Below, piece by piece: positions 26,860-35,045 of a stretch of DNA of 64,000 nucleotides (its first letter is position 1; each line of letters starts with the position of its first letter). The notes below the pieces were generated by a model. It was not told where the DNA came from and ran no database searches. It was given only the letters and a program-made list of their open reading frames with translations. Position numbers and translations under genes: made by a program. This DNA is from Saccharicrinis sp963665705 (GTDB lineage Bacteria > Bacteroidota > Bacteroidia > Bacteroidales > Marinilabiliaceae). The stretch spans positions 1,488,001 to 1,552,000 of the forward strand of contig OY762448.1 of assembly GCA_963665705.1 (NCBI GenBank), in the 5' to 3' direction.

Positions 26860-27012
26860 CTCTCCGCCTTATAAAGGAGGAGTACCCGAAGAATGAGGGG
26901 GAGGTGGTTTAAAAATACCCATTCCTATTATTATACAAGTAAGATTGAAGATAAATATAAAACCACCTCCCGGTTCGTACCTCACCGTACTCCTCCTTAG
27001 TAAGGAGGAGAG
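26860..27012. mobile_element. 153-bp palindromic MITE-like element, copy 4
   Basis: Right part of DUF559 element copy 2; same arms and length as the other three. Confidence 0.75.
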
Positions 27013-27108
27013 CTTATTTACAGCTTTCAAGCTATTGTAATTGAGAATATAAATATCTTTTCGAACACTCAAGTCCACTGCCTACTGCTTGCTGTCCACT
27101 ATTGATGA

Positions 27109-27750
27109 TTAAGGCATTGTTACCATTCCTAAGTATTTACTATTGCTAGATATTTGAGAATGAGCTGTATCAACAAATGCAAGATAACAATGAATTTTAG
27201 TGCCAGAAGGTACTTCTGGTAATGATAGTTTTCCGGTTTGATCATTGCGTGTATATTCATTTATAGAGTACATGACTTGATAATCATGTGTTATGGCAAC
27301 TAGTAAGGCATTCTCCTTTTTATGATGATCAATTATTTCTTCAGAATCCTCCCAATGATACACAATATTCTGATCTTTAATTTTTACTATTGCTGAATCA
27401 CATAATTCAATAGGTCCTTTTGAAAGTTGTAATTTTTCAAAATTAATGGTATAATCAGGATATTCACCTTCAATTACATTATTAAGTAAAAGGGACATCG
27501 CACGATTTTGTGGTGACTTTGAATTTTGTGATGACTTAAATCCTATTCTTATAACAGAATTTAATGGGTTTAAAAACTTCATTGCAAATCCAAACCTGGC
27601 ACGTTGAATAATTTGCTTTTGAGAGGGTTTTGCAGTGTTCTTTATAGGTAATTGTCTGAAATGTTGTTTTCCATTAATGATTACTCCTACCATATTACCT
27701 ATTCTACCGGATATTAATCCAAATAAATGATTTCCTATTACTTTAGCCAT
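27109..27750 (-). CDS. DUF6266 family protein, divergent copy
   Basis: 213 residues. DUF6266 pattern: a Gly-rich start (MAKVIGNHLFGLISGRIGNMVGV), then a basic QKQIIQRARFGFAMKFL helix, then a beta-rich C-terminal half. It is clearly related to the two genes upstream (27826 and 28826) but has diverged strongly, whereas those two are almost identical to each other. Function unknown; the family is restricted to Bacteroidota and often occurs in tandem copies. It is the last gene of a minus-strand run beginning at 29762. Confidence 0.75.
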   Translation of the reverse strand: MAKVIGNHLFGLISGRIGNMVGVIINGKQHFRQLPIKNTAKPSQKQIIQRARFGFAMKFLNPLNSVIRIGFKSSQNSKSPQNRAMSLLLNNVIEGEYPDYTINFEKLQLSKGPIELCDSAIVKIKDQNIVYHWEDSEEIIDHHKKENALLVAITHDYQVMYSINEYTRNDQTGKLSLPEVPSGTKIHCYLAFVDTAHSQISSNSKYLGMVTMP

Positions 27751-27791
27751 GACGATTCGTTTTAAGAGTTATTATTATTATTTTGAAACAA

Positions 27792-27812
27792 AGCCTCACC
27801 AAAGGCAAGGCT
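27792..27812 (-). terminator. Hairpin after the middle DUF6266 gene
   Basis: On the minus strand AGCCTTGCC-TTTGGT-GAGGCT, followed by TTGTTTC. Stem is imperfect. Confidence 0.4.
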
Positions 27813-27825
27813 CTGTTATTTATTA

Positions 27826-28464
27826 TTACGGTGCACTTACAGTACCTAAATACACGCTGTTACTGGCTCTCATTAAATTATCTGTTTCTGCAAAAGCAAT
27901 ATAACAATGTACCAGTGTACCGGAAGGAGCGTTAGGGAATGGTATCCCACCACTACGATCTTCTCTTAAATATTCATCTACAGAATACGATGGATAATAT
28001 CCATTCGCAACGCCTACTAATACGGCCTGTTCATTACCATGAATGTCCAGTGCTTTATCTGAATCATTCCAGTTAAAAGTAATCTGGTCGGTGTCTGCAT
28101 TAACAGATGCAGAATCAGCTACTTTAATGGATCCCTTTGCCAAATACAGATTTTCAAAATCAACAGCAAAAGATGGATATTCACCTGTAACAGCATAATT
28201 TAACAGATGCGCCTGCGCTGCATTTTGAGCCGACTGTTTTACACCTTGAGTCTTAAACCCGATTTGGATAACCGGATATAGCGGTTGTAAAAACTTAGCT
28301 GCAAAACCAAATTTGGCGCGTTGAATAATCTGCTTTTCAGTGGCTTTTTTGTTACCAGTATTTTGAACTGCTTTCATATAGGTGATGCCTTTCCAAGTTG
28401 CACCTACCACGTTACCTACTTTACCGTTGAATCCACCCAGGATTCCGTTTTTAAACTTTCCCAT
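27826..28464 (-). CDS. DUF6266 family protein, copy A of a recent duplicate
   Basis: 212 residues starting MGKFKNGILGGFNGKVGNVVG, the hallmark start of the family, followed by ATWKGITYMK and the basic KQIIQRAKFGFAAKFL helix; the C-terminal ~130 residues are predicted beta-rich. It differs from the gene at 28826-29464 at only three residues (S/T, N/D and the penultimate A/I), so the pair is a very recent duplication. No signal peptide or catalytic motif. Biological role unknown. Confidence 0.78.
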   Translation of the reverse strand: MGKFKNGILGGFNGKVGNVVGATWKGITYMKAVQNTGNKKATEKQIIQRAKFGFAAKFLQPLYPVIQIGFKTQGVKQSAQNAAQAHLLNYAVTGEYPSFAVDFENLYLAKGSIKVADSASVNADTDQITFNWNDSDKALDIHGNEQAVLVGVANGYYPSYSVDEYLREDRSGGIPFPNAPSGTLVHCYIAFAETDNLMRASNSVYLGTVSAP

Positions 28465-28825
28465 GACTATTTATTTTTATGATTTTTAATTTTAATGATT
28501 GTATACCCAGAGCCTCAACTAAAGTGAGACCCTGGTATTTAAATTAAGGTCACATCTGTCCTAAATAAAAAGAATACTTCTATTCTTTAGCGGGTTCTAG
28601 ATCGGCCTCAGCCCGTGAACCAAAAAACAAGATTAGCTTGACGATTAAAAATCGTTTTTGTTTGAGTGTAACGAGTTTAAACGATTTCAGTCAAATAATG
28701 GTAGTTTTTTGAGTGAAGTGGGTGCAGCCTAGCCTTTTTTTGCTTCTGTTTTTTGTGGTATGACAAAAAATGAAGTCTGGTCTGGGCGAAGCACCAGTTA
28801 TCAATATAATTAGGACAGCTCTGTA
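28465..28825. other. Spacer between duplicated DUF6266 genes
   Basis: 360 bp. Begins with a terminator-like hairpin (28507-28535). The rest (28560-28790) has a GC-richer mosaic, with TTTTTTGCTTCTGTTTTTTG and GTATGACAAAAAATGAAG, similar in style to the DNA at 33430-33620. No gene. Confidence 0.5.
28507..28535 (-). terminator. Strong hairpin between DUF6266 copies
   Basis: Arms CCAGGGTCTCA and TGAGGCTCTGG (9 of 11 Watson-Crick plus G-U), 7-base loop, on the minus strand 290 bp after the stop of the upstream copy. No long T-run follows. Confidence 0.45.
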
Positions 28826-29464
28826 TTAAGGTATACTTACCGTACCTAAATACACGCTGTTACTGGCTCTCATTAAATTATCTGTTTCTGCAAAAGCAAT
28901 ATAACAATGTACCAGTGTACCGGAAGGAGCGTTAGGGAATGGTATCCCACCACTACGATCTTCTCTTAAATATTCATCTACTGAATACGATGGATAATAT
29001 CCATTCGCAACGCCTACTAATACGGCCTGTTCATCACCATGAATGTCCAGTGCTTTATCTGTATCATTCCAGTTAAAAGTAATCTGGTCGGTGTCTGCAT
29101 TAACAGATGCAGAATCAGCTACTTTTATAGATCCCTTTGCCAAATACAGATTTTCAAAATCAACAGCAAAAGATGGATATTCACCTGTAACAGCATAATT
29201 TAACAGATGCGCCTGCGCTGCATTTTGGGCCGACTGTTTTACACCTTGAGTCTTAAACCCGATTTGGATAACCGGATATAGCGGTTGTAAAAACTTAGCT
29301 GCAAAACCAAATTTGGCGCGTTGAATAATCTGCTTTTCAGTGGCTTTTTTGTTACCAGTATTTTGAACTGCTTTCATATAGGTGATGCCTTTCCAAGTTG
29401 CACCTACCACGTTACCTACTTTACCGTTGAATCCACCCAGGATTCCGTTTTTAAACTTTCCCAT
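28826..29464 (-). CDS. DUF6266 family protein, copy B of a recent duplicate
   Basis: 212 residues, nearly identical to 27826-28464. It begins 14 bp inside the end of the small upstream gene (29451-29732), indicating translational coupling with that membrane protein. This copy is therefore probably the ancestral one, in its native operon, and the downstream copy the duplicate. Confidence 0.78.
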   Translation of the reverse strand: MGKFKNGILGGFNGKVGNVVGATWKGITYMKAVQNTGNKKATEKQIIQRAKFGFAAKFLQPLYPVIQIGFKTQGVKQSAQNAAQAHLLNYAVTGEYPSFAVDFENLYLAKGSIKVADSASVNADTDQITFNWNDTDKALDIHGDEQAVLVGVANGYYPSYSVDEYLREDRSGGIPFPNAPSGTLVHCYIAFAETDNLMRASNSVYLGTVSIP

Positions 29465-29732
29465 GACTATTTATTTTATGATTTTTAATTTTAATGATGT
29501 TTCTTTTATGGCTTTTTTTAGCCGCTGTTCTTTCTGCTGCCTTACGGGCTTTATGCCTTTTAATCCAGTTTGAAACAACAGTTGTGAGTGTTCCTGCTAG
29601 CAGGGTGATCGCTGACCTGATCAACAATGTTTGAGGATCAGTATCCTGGGCCGAGAATATTTGTGCATCTGCCATTTCCAATGCTCCTAAAGTACCCAGT
29701 GAACCAATGGCGAAATTTTTGACTTCATTCAT
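29451..29732 (-). CDS. Small basic protein with one or two membrane segments, upstream partner of DUF6266
   Basis: 93 residues from the likely start MNEVKNFAIGS (an upstream ATG at 29762 adds ten residues). A hydrophobic stretch LLIRSAITLLAGTLTTVVSNWI is followed by a Lys/Arg/His-rich tail (RHKARKAAERTAAKKSHKRN). It overlaps the DUF6266 gene by 14 bp. Size, single membrane segment and basic tail recall small phage-like or channel-like proteins, but no family is recognised. Confidence 0.6.
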   Translation of the reverse strand: MNEVKNFAIGSLGTLGALEMADAQIFSAQDTDPQTLLIRSAITLLAGTLTTVVSNWIKRHKARKAAERTAAKKSHKRNIIKIKNHKINSHGKV

Positions 29733-29898
29733 TTTACTTTTTTTTGTAATCCTCTCTATCATTGATCAGATCATAAAGAGGATCGGGTTAAACATGATAT
29801 CGGCCGATGTTTTATTTTTGATTATGTTGATTCGTATATTTGTTAATCTGTTTATTTGACGATTTGTTGATTTGCTCATTTGGTTATATGTTTCCTAT

Positions 29899-30057
29899 CT
29901 CCTTTACCCTTCACCCTTTACCCTTTACCCTTTCTCCTTTACCCTTTACCCTTATTACTTAACCCTTTCTCCTTTCTCCTTCACCCTTTAACCTTATTAC
30001 TTCACCCTTTAACCTTATTACTTCACCCTTTAACCTTTTATCTTTTATCTTTTTGTT
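29899..30057 (+). repeat. Degenerate 7-bp ACCCTTT tandem repeat
   Basis: About 22 units in register at 7 bp, ACCCTTT with variants CTCCTTT, AACCTTA and TTATTACTTA. The pattern looks telomere-like but is internal and degenerate. The ORF read through it (63 residues, almost only L, P, F and S) is not a gene. Confidence 0.7.
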
Positions 30058-30501
30058 GTAAACTAAATTAGGTGATCGGGGGGTACGAAAAAATAACAGT
30101 AATTTTACTGTGACTTTTTAGCGCTGTAAGTGATTGTAAATCAATTGTGAGTGAAAAAGGGTGGTTTTAGAAATGAAGCAGAATAGGGCCAAAAACACCC
30201 AATTATTCCAAAAAACGCCAAAAACGAGGAAAATTATTCCGAAAATGGCCAAAATCGGCAAAAATTATTCAGAAAAACGTCATTTTGGGGAGATTTAGGA
30301 TACGACTTCGGTATGTGGTCGGGTCGCGTTCGGGTGGGATAGGGTTCTGTTGGGGTTGTATTCGGGTTGGGATAGGTCTATAGCACCCGAATAGATACCT
30401 TGAAGGAAACAGAGTGGAGATGGAGGTGGTACTTAGTTGGCTGTTCTCAGGCTTCTGTTGGTTGCTGATTTGTTAATTTGCAAATAATGCTATTTCATAT
30501 C

Positions 30502-30590
30502 GGGCTGTAGGCCCAGGTTATTTTAGCCCATGGCAACGCCTTGGGAGTTTGTTCAAGGTGTAAATAAGCGTCCTGAAGGGACAACTCAAT
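30502..30590 (+). repeat. REP-like unit
   Basis: GGGCTGTAGGCCC, GCCCATGGCAACGCC and CGTCCTGAAGGGAC; the rightmost recognised copy. Confidence 0.7.
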
Positions 30591-30734
30591 TTTTGAAGGT
30601 ATGTCCGTTAAACTCCAGATATTTGTATTTCGGTTTATCTGATTATTTACTGATTTGTTTATTTGCAGATCTGTCTATTTGTTAATTTGAATAATAGAGA
30701 AAGGTTGTTTTGGGTTATAGGAGAAAGAAGGGAA

Positions 30735-32037
30735 TAATCTTAGTGTCTTTGGGACTCAGTGGTTAATCTTTTTGTTGATTTGTTCATTTGCCAATTTTTA
30801 GGAACCGCGAATTGCACGAATGATACGAATTGTAATTGCTTTGCAATTTATTGGTATTTTGTCAGCAAAAATTAATCATCTGATATAGATATTTAGTTCC
30901 ATTTAAAAGGCCAGAGGCTAGTTTTAAAACAACAAAGCAAGACGCTTTGCTGAACTGTAAGAAAGAAATACTTCAGTATGCTGTTTAAATAATGCAGTAG
31001 TTGTTGTTCTACACAAGAAAGTAAGTAATAATCTTAGTGTCTTTGGGTCTCGGTGGTTAATCTTTTTAGATTCCTTGATTTGCCAATTTTTAGGAACCAC
31101 GAATTGCACGAATTACACGAATTGTAATTGCTTTGCAATTTATTGGTATTTTGTCAGCAAAAATTAATCATCTGATATAGATATTTAGTTCCATTTAAAA
31201 GGCCAGAGGCCTGTTATAAAACAACAAAGCGAGACGCTTTGCTGAACTGTAAGAAAGAAATACTTCTGTATGCTGTTTAAATAATGCAGTAGTTGTTGTT
31301 CTACACAAGAAAGTATGTAATAATCTTAGTGTCTTTGGGACTTGGTGGTTAAACTTTTGCTGATTTGTTTACTTGCCAATTATTTTGATCCACGAATTAC
31401 ACGAATGATACGAATTGTAATTGCTTTGCAATTTATTGGTATTTTGTCAGCAAAAATTAATCATCTGATATAGATATTTAGTTCCATTTAAAAGGCCAGA
31501 GGCCTGTTATAAAACAACAAAGCGAGACGCTTTGCTGAACTGTAAGAAAGAAATACTTCTGTATGCTTTTTAAATAATGCAGTAGTTGTTGTTCTACACA
31601 AGAAAGTAAGTAATAATCTTAGCGTCTTTGAGACTTAGTGGTTAAACTTTTTGTTGATTTGTTCATTTGCCAATTTTTAGGAACCACGAATTGCACGAAT
31701 TACACGAATTTTAATTGCTTTGCAATTTATTGGTATTTTGTCAGCAAAAATTAATCATCTGATATAGATATTTAGTTCCATTTAAAAGGCCAGAGGCCTG
31801 TTATAAAACAACAAAGCGAGACGCTTTGCTGAACGGTAAGAAAGAAATACCGCTGTATGCTGTTTAAATAATGCGATAGTTGTTATTTTACACAAGAAAG
31901 TATGTAATAATCTTAGTGTCTTTGGGACTTGGTGGTTAAACTTTTTGTTGATTTGTTCATTTGCCAATTTTTAGGAACCGCGAATTGCACGAATGATACG
32001 AATTTTAATTGCTTTGCAATTTACTGGTATTTTGTCA
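30735..32037. repeat. 294-bp satellite, about 4.3 tandem copies
   Basis: Unit starts align at 30801 (GGAACCGCGAATTGC), 31093, 31386, 31680 and 31974, a spacing of 292-294 bp; the fifth copy breaks off at 32037. Each unit contains CACGAATT nonamers, a AATTGC-TTT-GCAATT hairpin, a CAAAGCG-AGA-CGCTTTG hairpin and the TCTTAGTGTCTTTGGGACT segment also seen at 20985 and 21220. Small ORFs on the minus strand recur at the unit spacing but change length, so they are not supported as genes. Confidence 0.85.
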
Positions 32038-32198
32038 TCGAATTAAGATTAATGTTCACGAATTACAGGTTAGTATGTGGAGTTTTATAGGGTGTGTATC
32101 ATGTAGATTAATGCGTTTTTAATTTGTGTTGGTAAGGTGGATAGATGATGCCGGAGGTATCACACGTTTATAGACAAGAAGTATCCCTATACAAAAAA

Positions 32199-32215
32199 CG
32201 ACTCCTGAGGAGTCG
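32199..32215 (-). terminator. Perfect intrinsic terminator facing left, without an obvious gene
   Basis: CGACTCC-TGA-GGAGTCG stem-loop. On the minus strand it is followed by TTTTTTGT, the ideal layout. The only gene to the right (32305) is on the plus strand, so a leftward transcript of unknown origin ends here, or it insulates the next gene. Confidence 0.6.
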
Positions 32216-32291
32216 CATATAGCGTATAACATGTATACCTGTTAAATACAAAGCATGGCTGTTGGAGTGTTTTTTCTACTATTTAATTAAT

Positions 32292-32299
32292 TATCTTTG
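32292..32299 (+). promoter_or_regulatory. Possible -7 box of the nucleotidyltransferase-family gene
   Basis: TATCTTTG matches TAnnTTTG and ends only 5 bp before ATG 32305, so the transcript would be nearly leaderless or the true start lies further in. Confidence 0.35.
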
Positions 32300-32304
32300 A
32301 TGCT

Positions 32305-33387
32305 ATGACTCCGGGTAAGATTAATAGAGAGGATGTTGAGACTTTACTGCAGTTATGTAAGGTGAACAAAGATATTCAGTTAGATCATATTAACTGGACT
32401 GAATCATTAATTCAGCTTGGAATTCAACATGGAGTAGGGGCATGGTGTTATTATCATATTAAAAATAGTGAGCAATCGAATGCTGTAGAAGAAGTATTGG
32501 TAAAGCCATGGAAACAATCTTACCTGCAAACATCTATTGTTAATCAGCAAAAGCTTAAAGTTTATTTTCAAATACAACAACTTTTTAATGAGACTGGAAT
32601 TCCTGTTGTAGCTTTAAAAGGTATTGCTTTGGCTGCTACCGTGTATCCAGATGAGGGATTGCGACCAATGGGAGATATTGATCTGTTGGTACCAGAAGGT
32701 GAGGGGATGAGAGCCTTAGATATTTTACTAAAGGCTGGTGCCAAACAAAGTTATGTGCCACGTAGTGCTTTACATGAGCAAGTTCACTCTCATGTAAGGG
32801 CTGTTATTTATAAGGGGATTTTAATTGAAATTCATCAGCGTTTATTTTCATTGGGAAATCCGTATCATGCGGAAGTGAATTTTATGGATTATGCTGTTGA
32901 GAAAAGTGTTGGGGAGCAGAAAATGACCGTTCTAAATGATGTGTGGTTTGGTTATCATCTGGCTGCGCATGCAGCATCTAACATTTATAAGGGAGGATTA
33001 AGAGTAGGATGGATAGTGGATTTATTACTTCTTTTTAATCAGCAGAATGATTTGTCTGGATTTATGGATAATATAATAAATATTAATCCTAAAATGAGTA
33101 AGGAAATAGGGTTGCTTTGTGAGATGGTTCTTTACCTGAGTGTTGGATTAAATGATGGCGAAAGGTTGAAGCAGATTAAAGAGGAATTGTTTAAGGGTGT
33201 CTCAAAACGACATAATGTTCAGAAGCATAAGATGATAAATATACAGGAAGTTGCAGATGTACCGGGTGTTATCAATAAGCTTCGTTTAGTTTGGAGAGAG
33301 TTTTTCCCGATTAGGGAGTATATGGTATATCGTTATGGTAAAGGGAAATTGTGGCGGTTGTATGTTAAGAGGTTGTTGAGGTTTTAG
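32305..33387 (+). CDS. Nucleotidyltransferase-family protein (NTP_transf_5 type)
   Basis: 360 residues. The core VVALKGIALA at 101-110 followed by GLRPMGDIDLLVP at 118-130 (G and D-x-D of a Pol-beta-like nucleotidyltransferase) and HSHVRAVIYKGILIEIHQRL is the pattern of the PF14907 family, often annotated as putative nucleotidyltransferase and often near polysaccharide genes. It lies just outside the glycan locus and is transcribed towards it. Substrate unknown; it may modify a lipid or sugar carrier, but this is only suggested by context. Confidence 0.82.
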   Translation: MTPGKINREDVETLLQLCKVNKDIQLDHINWTESLIQLGIQHGVGAWCYYHIKNSEQSNAVEEVLVKPWKQSYLQTSIVNQQKLKVYFQIQQLFNETGIPVVALKGIALAATVYPDEGLRPMGDIDLLVPEGEGMRALDILLKAGAKQSYVPRSALHEQVHSHVRAVIYKGILIEIHQRLFSLGNPYHAEVNFMDYAVEKSVGEQKMTVLNDVWFGYHLAAHAASNIYKGGLRVGWIVDLLLLFNQQNDLSGFMDNIININPKMSKEIGLLCEMVLYLSVGLNDGERLKQIKEELFKGVSKRHNVQKHKMINIQEVADVPGVINKLRLVWREFFPIREYMVYRYGKGKLWRLYVKRLLRF

Positions 33388-33710
33388 GAATAAGACGAGT
33401 GTTATTGTTTATCATGAAACCTAATGCTTATACGAAGATAAACCTTCATTTTGTTTTGTCTTACCAGACGGGTTTTCTTCTTTTAGCATTGCCCTAAAAG
33501 AAGCAAAAGGTCTAGTTCAATTCATCCTTCAACCCACCTCCTTGATGAATTTTTTCCATCGCACCTTCTTTAATCACCCGTATTCATCTGCGTCCCTCCA
33601 ACTCTGGCCCGGGCCAATTGAACAGGCCAACGCTAATATCATACTATCGGGAGATAGAATTTAGTAAAGGGAAATATTAAAGTTCTCTATTATTGGAAAT
33701 TTTTTCATAT

Positions 33711-33860
33711 TCAAAATCACAAAGGAGTAATGTGATCAATTATATTGAAGGTCGAAAACTGCATCATGGGAAGAAGACATTCAGGCAGGAATATTTTGAG
33801 ATTCTGGATCGTTTTGGAATTGAGTTTAAAGAGGAATATTTGTTTGTGTTTTTTGATTGA
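33711..33860 (+). pseudogene. Remnant of a REP-associated (Y1/IS200-like) transposase, C-terminal end
   Basis: A 49-codon reading frame ending in TGA encodes NVINYIEGRKLHHGKKTFRQ, then EYFEILDRFGIEFKEEYLF. This matches the typical C-terminus of Bacteroidota Y1_Tnp (COG1943) transposases, with the HH-KK-F-EY..L pattern. The N-terminal catalytic part with the HUH motif and Tyr is missing, so it is a dead fragment. Such enzymes mobilise REP sequences, and REP-like units are abundant 3-15 kb to the left. Confidence 0.7.
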
Positions 33861-33871
33861 CTAGACCTTTC

Positions 33872-33945
33872 TGCCGCCGCTCCGCGGCTACCGGTTTTTC
33901 ACCGCTCTGCGGTTACTGGTCTATCATGGCTCCGCGGCTCTTATA
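33872..33945. repeat. Cluster of three GC-rich short hairpins
   Basis: CCGCTCCGCGG, ACCGCTCTGCGGT and GCTCCGC motifs recur at about 25-bp spacing, linked by CTACCGGT/TTACTGGT. They follow the transposase remnant directly and are probably its REP-type substrate. Confidence 0.55.
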
Positions 33946-33965
33946 TGACACATTCCATGTTTATT

Positions 33966-35045
33966 TTATGAGAGCAACTCTTTATATAACTCATATTGCT
34001 TTTTAGCTATAATTTTTAAGGAGTAATTTTGATTGATATATTCGTTGGCATCCTTACTCATGGTTTGATAGGTTTCTTTGTCAATTTTTGCAGCTTTTTG
34101 TAATCCTTCAACAATGGAGTCTGTTGATGTAGTGATTTCAATGGCTTTTTTATGTTTAAATACTTCGGGGAAATTACAGCCTTTGGTGATGATGGGAATA
34201 AGACCGTATTGCATGGCTTCCAGTACTGAAGTTGGAAATCCTTCGCTGTGGGAGGGTAAGATATAGAAATAAGATTGTTGTAATAATTGCTCTTTATCAG
34301 AACCATATATGGCCCCAATATACTTAATGTTTTGATTGTTATGGTTTTGTATCAAAGAAAGCATTGCTTCCTTTTCTCCATCATCGGGACCTGCAATGTT
34401 TAGTATATAGTCTTCATTATTATTTAAAGAAGACTTAATCCAGGCTTGTACCAACGCTAATATTCCTTTTTTATGGTGTAAACGTGCCATAAACAGGAAT
34501 TGAATTGGAGTTGACCATTCTTTGTCTGTAGTTATATTTTCTTCAATGCCATTGGGGATGAGTATGGTATTGTTATAAGTGTTTTTTAAGTTCTTAAGTT
34601 CTGGTGATCCTACAGCTCTGATGGTATCCGCTTGTTTACTTAGTGGATATTCTAGCAGCTTAAAATAGATTTTCTTTTTCCATTTTTTTTGTTGTATACT
34701 CCATGGTTCCATCATACCGTGTGGTGTGTATACCCAATGAAAGCCTTTATTTTTTAACTCTGCACCCCATTTGGTGGCATATTGCCAGCATCCATGGGTT
34801 ACAATAATAGTATTATTGGGGCTTAGTCCTTTTTCTTCTAGCAATTTAAAAAGGTACTCTTTAGAAGTGTCTTTTAATGGAACCATGGTTACACTATCCT
34901 GATTGGGATAATCTTCTATTTCCGGAAACCAGAGTTCAGATACCACATTATAGTGTTCCTTTAAATGTTTTGCTGTGGCTATGGCTGCATTCCAGATGCC
35001 AAAGTTTACCTGACTTATATTATCGATGATGTTGATGATACGCAT
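33966..35045 (-). CDS. Glycosyltransferase family 4 protein
   Basis: 359 residues, GT-B fold. N-terminal Rossmann half begins MRIINIIDNISQVNFG; the C-terminal half has FLFMARLHHKKGILALVQAW and the donor-binding E-x7-E motif HSEGFPTSVLEAMQYG. Retaining transferase for a nucleotide-sugar donor, cytoplasmic face of the inner membrane. It is the last gene of the minus-strand glycan locus and is separated from the next one by 210 bp of octamer repeats. Acceptor and sugar cannot be deduced. Confidence 0.88.
   Translation of the reverse strand: MRIINIIDNISQVNFGIWNAAIATAKHLKEHYNVVSELWFPEIEDYPNQDSVTMVPLKDTSKEYLFKLLEEKGLSPNNTIIVTHGCWQYATKWGAELKNKGFHWVYTPHGMMEPWSIQQKKWKKKIYFKLLEYPLSKQADTIRAVGSPELKNLKNTYNNTILIPNGIEENITTDKEWSTPIQFLFMARLHHKKGILALVQAWIKSSLNNNEDYILNIAGPDDGEKEAMLSLIQNHNNQNIKYIGAIYGSDKEQLLQQSYFYILPSHSEGFPTSVLEAMQYGLIPIITKGCNFPEVFKHKKAIEITTSTDSIVEGLQKAAKIDKETYQTMSKDANEYINQNYSLKIIAKKQYELYKELLS

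Larger units (their letters stand above)
26379..27012 (+). mobile_element. DUF559-carrying element, copy 2 (634 bp)
   Basis: Same length, termini and gene as 23463-24096, in the same orientation. Only a few base differences are visible, so duplication is recent. The near-identity continues leftwards through the REP-like unit, so the duplicated block may be larger than the element itself. Confidence 0.7.
29763..30734. repeat. 1-kb intergenic mosaic of several repeat types
   Basis: No gene. Octamers ATTTGTTA (29825-29885); CCCTTTA-type heptamers (29899-30057); a block with three ATTATTCC/ATTATTCAG plus GCCAAAA repeats (30190-30290); a G-rich block of TTCGGGT/GGGATAGG motifs (30318-30390); octamers; a REP-like unit (30502-30590); octamers again (30640-30690). 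Confidence 0.65.
33388..33965. other. Intergenic with transposase remnant and GC-rich hairpins
   Basis: Contains GC-richer mosaic DNA (33430-33640, including the 12-bp palindrome TGGCCCGGGCCA at 33605-33616), a Y1-type transposase remnant (33711-33860) and three GC-rich hairpins (33872-33945). No intact gene. Confidence 0.6.

Noticed and set aside
29899..30057. Telomere or chromosome-end sequence
   Set aside because: CCCTTTA-like units are degenerate, internal and flanked by ordinary genes on both sides.
29880..30071. 63-residue ORF of Leu/Pro/Phe/Ser
   Set aside because: It is the translation of a degenerate 7-bp ACCCTTT repeat, with no codon-usage or start-site support.
30924..31967. Two 61-residue minus-strand ORFs in the satellite
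   Set aside because: They arise from the 294-bp units, are not preserved in every unit and change their ends between units.
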